DNA of 64,000 nucleotides from Rhodoferax fermentans (GTDB lineage Bacteria; Pseudomonadota; Gammaproteobacteria; Burkholderiales; Burkholderiaceae_C): the NCBI RefSeq assembly GCF_002017865.1, contig NZ_MTJN01000002.1:992001-1056000 (forward strand), in the 5' to 3' direction. The stretch's first letter is position 1; every line of letters begins with the position of its first letter. Shown here in pieces: positions 59,035 to 64,000 of the stretch. The notes under the pieces were generated by a model. That model was not told where the DNA came from. It was given only the letters and a program-made list of their open reading frames with translations, and did not search any database. The position numbers were made by a program, and so were the translations under genes.

Positions 59035-59092
59035 TACTATGCAATGCAAGGTAGCTGAATCACAAACACATCTACTGTGCATTACAAGGTAG
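59035..59092. promoter_or_regulatory. Pair of direct repeats, candidate PadR operators
   Basis: TACTATGCAATGCAAGGTAG (59035-59054) and TACTGTGCATTACAAGGTAG (59073-59092) share 17 of 20 bases, spaced 38 bp start to start. They lie just upstream of padR, where its promoter must be. Confidence 0.6.
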
Positions 59093-59115
59093 TCGCAGAC
59101 ATTTTTTACCACCAT

Positions 59116-59140
59116 GAAAAAGGGAGGCCCAAGCCTCCCT
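59116..59140 (-). terminator. Terminator of the dienelactone hydrolase gene
   Basis: On the minus strand: AGGGAGGC-TTGG-GCCTCCCT followed by a T-run. It lies ~45 nt past the stop of the hydrolase gene. Confidence 0.8.
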
Positions 59141-59181
59141 GATTTGTTGAGGCGCCAGCGCCCCCCGGTCTGTGAACAGCC

Positions 59182-60093
59182 TCAGGCCACGCCATGTGCC
59201 TTGAACCAAGCCAGCGCACGGGCAAAACCGTCAGCCGCCTCGTCCTTGCGGTAGCTGGGACGGTAGTCAGCGTGAAAGGCGTGTGGTGCGTCTTTGTAGA
59301 CCACAAACTCGCTGGCTTTGGCCGCGGGGTTGCCACGGGCGCCGGCGTCGGACAGCGCGTCTTTCATCTGGTTGATGGTGGTGAGCGGGATGCCGCCATC
59401 CTGTCCGCCATACAAACCCAGCACCGGTGCTTTTAAACCCGCTGCCAGGTCCAGCGGGTGTTTGGGTGTGAGGTCTGAGGCGGTGCCGACCAGGCGACCA
59501 TACCAGGCCACACCGGCCTTCACGTTCTTGCTTTGCTCAGCGTACAGCCAGGTGATGCGCCCTCCCCAGCAAAAGCCGGTGATACCCACTTTTTTGGTGT
59601 TGCCCCCATTGGCACCGGCCCAGGCCACCGCACCGTCCAGGTCGGCCATGACCTGAGCGTCAGGCACTTTGGAGACCACCTCGGCCATCAGTTTGGGCAT
59701 CTGGGTGTAGCTGCTGGCATCCCCCTGACGGGCGAACAGATCAGGCGCAATCGCCAAATACCCGGCCTTGGCAAAACGGCGGCAGGTGTCGGCAATGTAC
59801 TCGTGCACCCCAAAAATCTCGTGCACCACCAGCACCACCGGCAGATTCGTTTTGCCCTCGGGCGCGGCGTAATAAAAGGGCACGGTGAAGCCCTGCATGT
59901 CGTAGACACTTTCACCTGTGCGCAGGCCGTCAGCCGGGGTCTTGATTGCGGTCTGCGCCATGATCGGCATGGCCGCGGCGGCGTAGCCCACACCGAGCGC
60001 AACTTTAAGCGCGGTGCGGCGGTTGGCACCGGCCTCGGTGGTCTGGCCTGGCAGCAGGGATGACATGTCCTGGGTCTGGTCCTGGTTGAGCAC
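59182..60093 (-). CDS. Dienelactone hydrolase family protein, Tat-exported
   Basis: 303 residues from a GTG at 60093, chosen because AAGGAG sits six nt upstream; an in-frame ATG at 60138 has no such site. A Tat signal (ANRRTALKVALGVGYAAAAM) implies folded export to the periplasm. Alpha/beta-hydrolase with the DLH triad: Cys in ITGFCWGGRITW, Asp in GGQDGGIP and His in APHAFHAD; VLVVHEIFGVHEYI is the oxyanion region. The substrate is unknown; DLH proteins cleave lactones and esters. It is divergent from the bkd genes. Confidence 0.9.
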   Translation of the reverse strand: MLNQDQTQDMSSLLPGQTTEAGANRRTALKVALGVGYAAAAMPIMAQTAIKTPADGLRTGESVYDMQGFTVPFYYAAPEGKTNLPVVLVVHEIFGVHEYIADTCRRFAKAGYLAIAPDLFARQGDASSYTQMPKLMAEVVSKVPDAQVMADLDGAVAWAGANGGNTKKVGITGFCWGGRITWLYAEQSKNVKAGVAWYGRLVGTASDLTPKHPLDLAAGLKAPVLGLYGGQDGGIPLTTINQMKDALSDAGARGNPAAKASEFVVYKDAPHAFHADYRPSYRKDEAADGFARALAWFKAHGVA

Positions 60094-60283
60094 GGTGGTC
60101 TCCTTGTGAAAAGAAGGCAGCTTAGCGGCACGGGTCAACCCACCGGTGTGTGGGGTAATTTCTGGCGAAATCCGCTATGCTCAGGTCCGCCAGCCAGACC
60201 GACGGAGACCCCGCGCTACTGGCTGCATGGTCCGGCAAAACATGGGCTATCCGCCTGGTGCTGCGCCGGTTGATTCATTCTGA

Positions 60284-62649
<2,366 letters not shown>

Positions 62650-62652
62650 ACC

Positions 62653-63975
62653 ATGACGATCCACAACATCAAGATGCCCGACATCGGTGAAGGGATTGCC
62701 GAGGTGGAGCTGGTGGCCTGGCGCGTGGCCGTGGGTGACGCGGTGACCGAGGACCAGATCCTGGCCGATGTGATGACCGACAAAGCCACGGTGGAAATCC
62801 CTTCGCATGTGCATGGCACCGTCATCTCGCTTGACGCCGAGGTGGGCCAGGTGGTCGCGGTGGGAACACCCATTATTCATATCAAAACGGCTGTAGCCCA
62901 GGTGGATCAAGGGCAGGTAGCTATAGCTAGTGAAGCAAGTAGCACCACCCAAAATCCGGGCACAGCAGCGCCCTCACCCCAACCCTCTCCCATGGGGAGA
63001 GGGAGTAACACCGCCGCCCCCACTACCCCCACTACCCCCGCTGATTTGCTCCCTCTCCCGCCGGGAGAGGGCCGGGGTGAGGGCGGCCCCACCGCCTCCC
63101 GCCCGCTGGCCGCCCCGGCCGTGCGCCGCCGAGCGGTTGAGCTGGGGTTGGACTTGGCGCAGATCAAGCCCAGCCACGACGCCGGGCGTATCACCCATGC
63201 AGACCTGGAGCAACCGGCCACACGCTCCAAAAAAGATAGTGATCTAGCAATACAGAATAAGGGCTACACGCCTCTAGAGGCCATCAAAACCATCCCCGTC
63301 ATTGGCCTGCGGCGCAAGATCGCACAAAAGATGCAAGAGGCCAAACGCCGCATCCCGCATTTCAGTTATATCGAGGAAATCGACGTGACCGAGCTGGAGC
63401 ACCTGCGCGCACAGCTCAACCAACAACACGCCGCCACCCGTGGCCACCTGACGTTGCTGCCCTTGTTGGTGCGCGCCCTGGTGCTGGCGCTGCGTGAGTT
63501 TCCCGAGGTGAACGCGCGGTATGACGACGATGCCGGTGTACTGAGCCAACACGCGGCCTTACATCTGGGGCTGGCAACACAAAGTGAAGGCGGCTTGATG
63601 GTGCCGGTGATCCGCCACGCCGAGGCACTGGACCTGTGGGCCTGCGCCAGGGAGATCAGCCGCCTGGCGCAGGCGGCCCGCAGCGGTCAGGCCACACGTG
63701 AGGAGTTGACCGGTTCAACCCTGACACTCACCAGCCTGGGCGCGCTGGGTGGCATCGCCAGCACACCGATCATCAACCACCCCGAGGTGGCCATTGTGGG
63801 CACCAACCGCATTGTGGAGCGTCCGGTGATCCTGGGCGGCGCCGTGGTGGCGCGCAAGATGATGAACCTGTCAAGCTCGTTCGACCACCGGGTGGTGGAC
63901 GGCCACACCGCTGCCCGCTTCATCCAGCGGGTGCGCAGCTATCTGGAGTGTCCGGCGACGCTGTTTGTCGATTAA
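62653..63975 (+). CDS. bkdB: Branched-chain 2-oxoacid dehydrogenase E2 (dihydrolipoyl acyltransferase)
   Basis: 440 residues. One lipoyl domain (~1-80; lipoylated Lys44 in VMTDKATVEIP), a subunit-binding domain (~150-188, AAPAVRRRAVELGLDLA) and a catalytic acyltransferase domain (~215-440; active-site His412 in SSFDHRVVDG). The two linkers are unusual: they are built largely of translated repeats. Residues ~78-92 and ~195-209 come from the dispersed palindromic element and ~106-145 from a REP-like element, giving PSPQPSPMGRG and LPLPPGEGRGEG. All keep the frame. The E3 gene (lpdV) is expected just past the window. Confidence 0.95.
   Translation: MTIHNIKMPDIGEGIAEVELVAWRVAVGDAVTEDQILADVMTDKATVEIPSHVHGTVISLDAEVGQVVAVGTPIIHIKTAVAQVDQGQVAIASEASSTTQNPGTAAPSPQPSPMGRGSNTAAPTTPTTPADLLPLPPGEGRGEGGPTASRPLAAPAVRRRAVELGLDLAQIKPSHDAGRITHADLEQPATRSKKDSDLAIQNKGYTPLEAIKTIPVIGLRRKIAQKMQEAKRRIPHFSYIEEIDVTELEHLRAQLNQQHAATRGHLTLLPLLVRALVLALREFPEVNARYDDDAGVLSQHAALHLGLATQSEGGLMVPVIRHAEALDLWACAREISRLAQAARSGQATREELTGSTLTLTSLGALGGIASTPIINHPEVAIVGTNRIVERPVILGGAVVARKMMNLSSSFDHRVVDGHTAARFIQRVRSYLECPATLFVD
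62884..62928. repeat. Dispersed palindromic element, first copy inside bkdB
   Basis: Reverse copy: AAAACGGCTGTAGCCCAGGT, then GGATCAAGGGCAGGTAGCTAT. In frame in the lipoyl-to-subunit-binding linker. Confidence 0.7.
62971..63083. repeat. REP-like composite palindromic element inside bkdB
   Basis: A 113-bp nested structure with perfect arms: outer CCCTCACCCC (62971-62980) and GGGGTGAGGG (63074-63083); each is followed inward by a 9-bp hairpin, CCCTCTCCC-ATG-GGGAGAGGG (62983-63003) and CCCTCTCCC-GCC-GGGAGAGGG (63051-63071). This motif family is a common REP type in proteobacteria. It is read through in frame. Confidence 0.85.
63235..63280. repeat. Dispersed palindromic element, second copy inside bkdB
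   Basis: Forward copy: GATAGTGATCTAG, then CAGAATAAGGGCTACACGCC. In frame in the linker between the subunit-binding and catalytic domains. Confidence 0.7.
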
Positions 63976-64000
63976 CAGCAGGCCAGGGGCGCTGGGTCAG

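Overview
The window is chromosomal DNA of a high-GC betaproteobacterium. The gene order gyrA-serC-pheA-tyrA-aroA/cmk-rpsA-ihfB-lapAB-rfaE1-hldD, the aroA-cmk fusion, the MaoC-phosphotransacetylase fusion and a dispersed ~45-bp palindromic element together suggest Comamonadaceae (Burkholderiales), probably Rhodoferax or a close relative. This placement rests on recognised proteins and gene order, not on a search. No tRNA, rRNA, CRISPR array, IS element or prophage was found. Most of the window is core genome; the one clearly accessory gene is a restriction-type nuclease at 52.5-53.4 kb.

Layout. 0-7 kb, minus strand: the 5' part of glnA with its sigma54 promoter and an NtrC site, a molybdopterin-binding (CinA-like) protein, an EI24 membrane protein, an RsuA-type pseudouridine synthase, and an acetate/acyl-phosphate operon (unknown gene, MaoC-Pta fusion, ackA). 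7-22 kb: an OmpA-family protein divergent from gyrA, then serine/aromatic amino acid synthesis, ribosomal protein S1, IHF-beta, the LPS assembly proteins LapA/LapB, heptose synthesis and a ComEA-like protein. 22-26.6 kb: an AcoR-type sigma54 activator divergent from an aldehyde dehydrogenase and DUF779 gene with a visible -24/-12 promoter. 26.7-38.3 kb: a PAS/GGDEF diguanylate cyclase, a patatin-like lipoprotein, two complementary bacterioferritin subunits plus bfd with a Fur box, and an overlapping HD-GYP response regulator/hybrid kinase pair. 38.7-42.3 kb: a TRAP transporter. 42.5-45.7 kb: dxs, ispA, xseB. 45.8-48.6 kb: a PotD-like periplasmic binding protein translationally coupled to a membrane diguanylate cyclase, with no ABC permease. 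48.7-52.3 kb: a Rieske oxygenase, an EamA transporter, a sulfurtransferase and a YqiA esterase. 52.4-53.6 kb: a DUF3578-HNH nuclease and a long RNA-type hairpin. 53.6-60.1 kb: lysA/lysR, an EF-hand protein, a HiPIP predicted to be a lipoprotein, a PadR/DUF1700 operon and a dienelactone hydrolase. 60.3-64 kb: the branched-chain 2-oxoacid dehydrogenase genes bkdA1-bkdA2-bkdB.

The most notable signals are these. (1) A dispersed palindromic element occurs nine times between genes and at least five times in frame inside genes; the linker of the BkdB E2 subunit carries two copies plus a complete 113-bp REP-like element. (2) The binding protein-diguanylate cyclase pair resembles the NspS/MbaA polyamine sensor. 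(3) The two Bfr subunits have lost opposite functional residues. (4) A HiPIP appears to be tethered as a Tat lipoprotein by a Pro/Ala spacer. (5) A lone McrB-N-like/HNH nuclease is followed by a hairpin with wobble-preserving arms.
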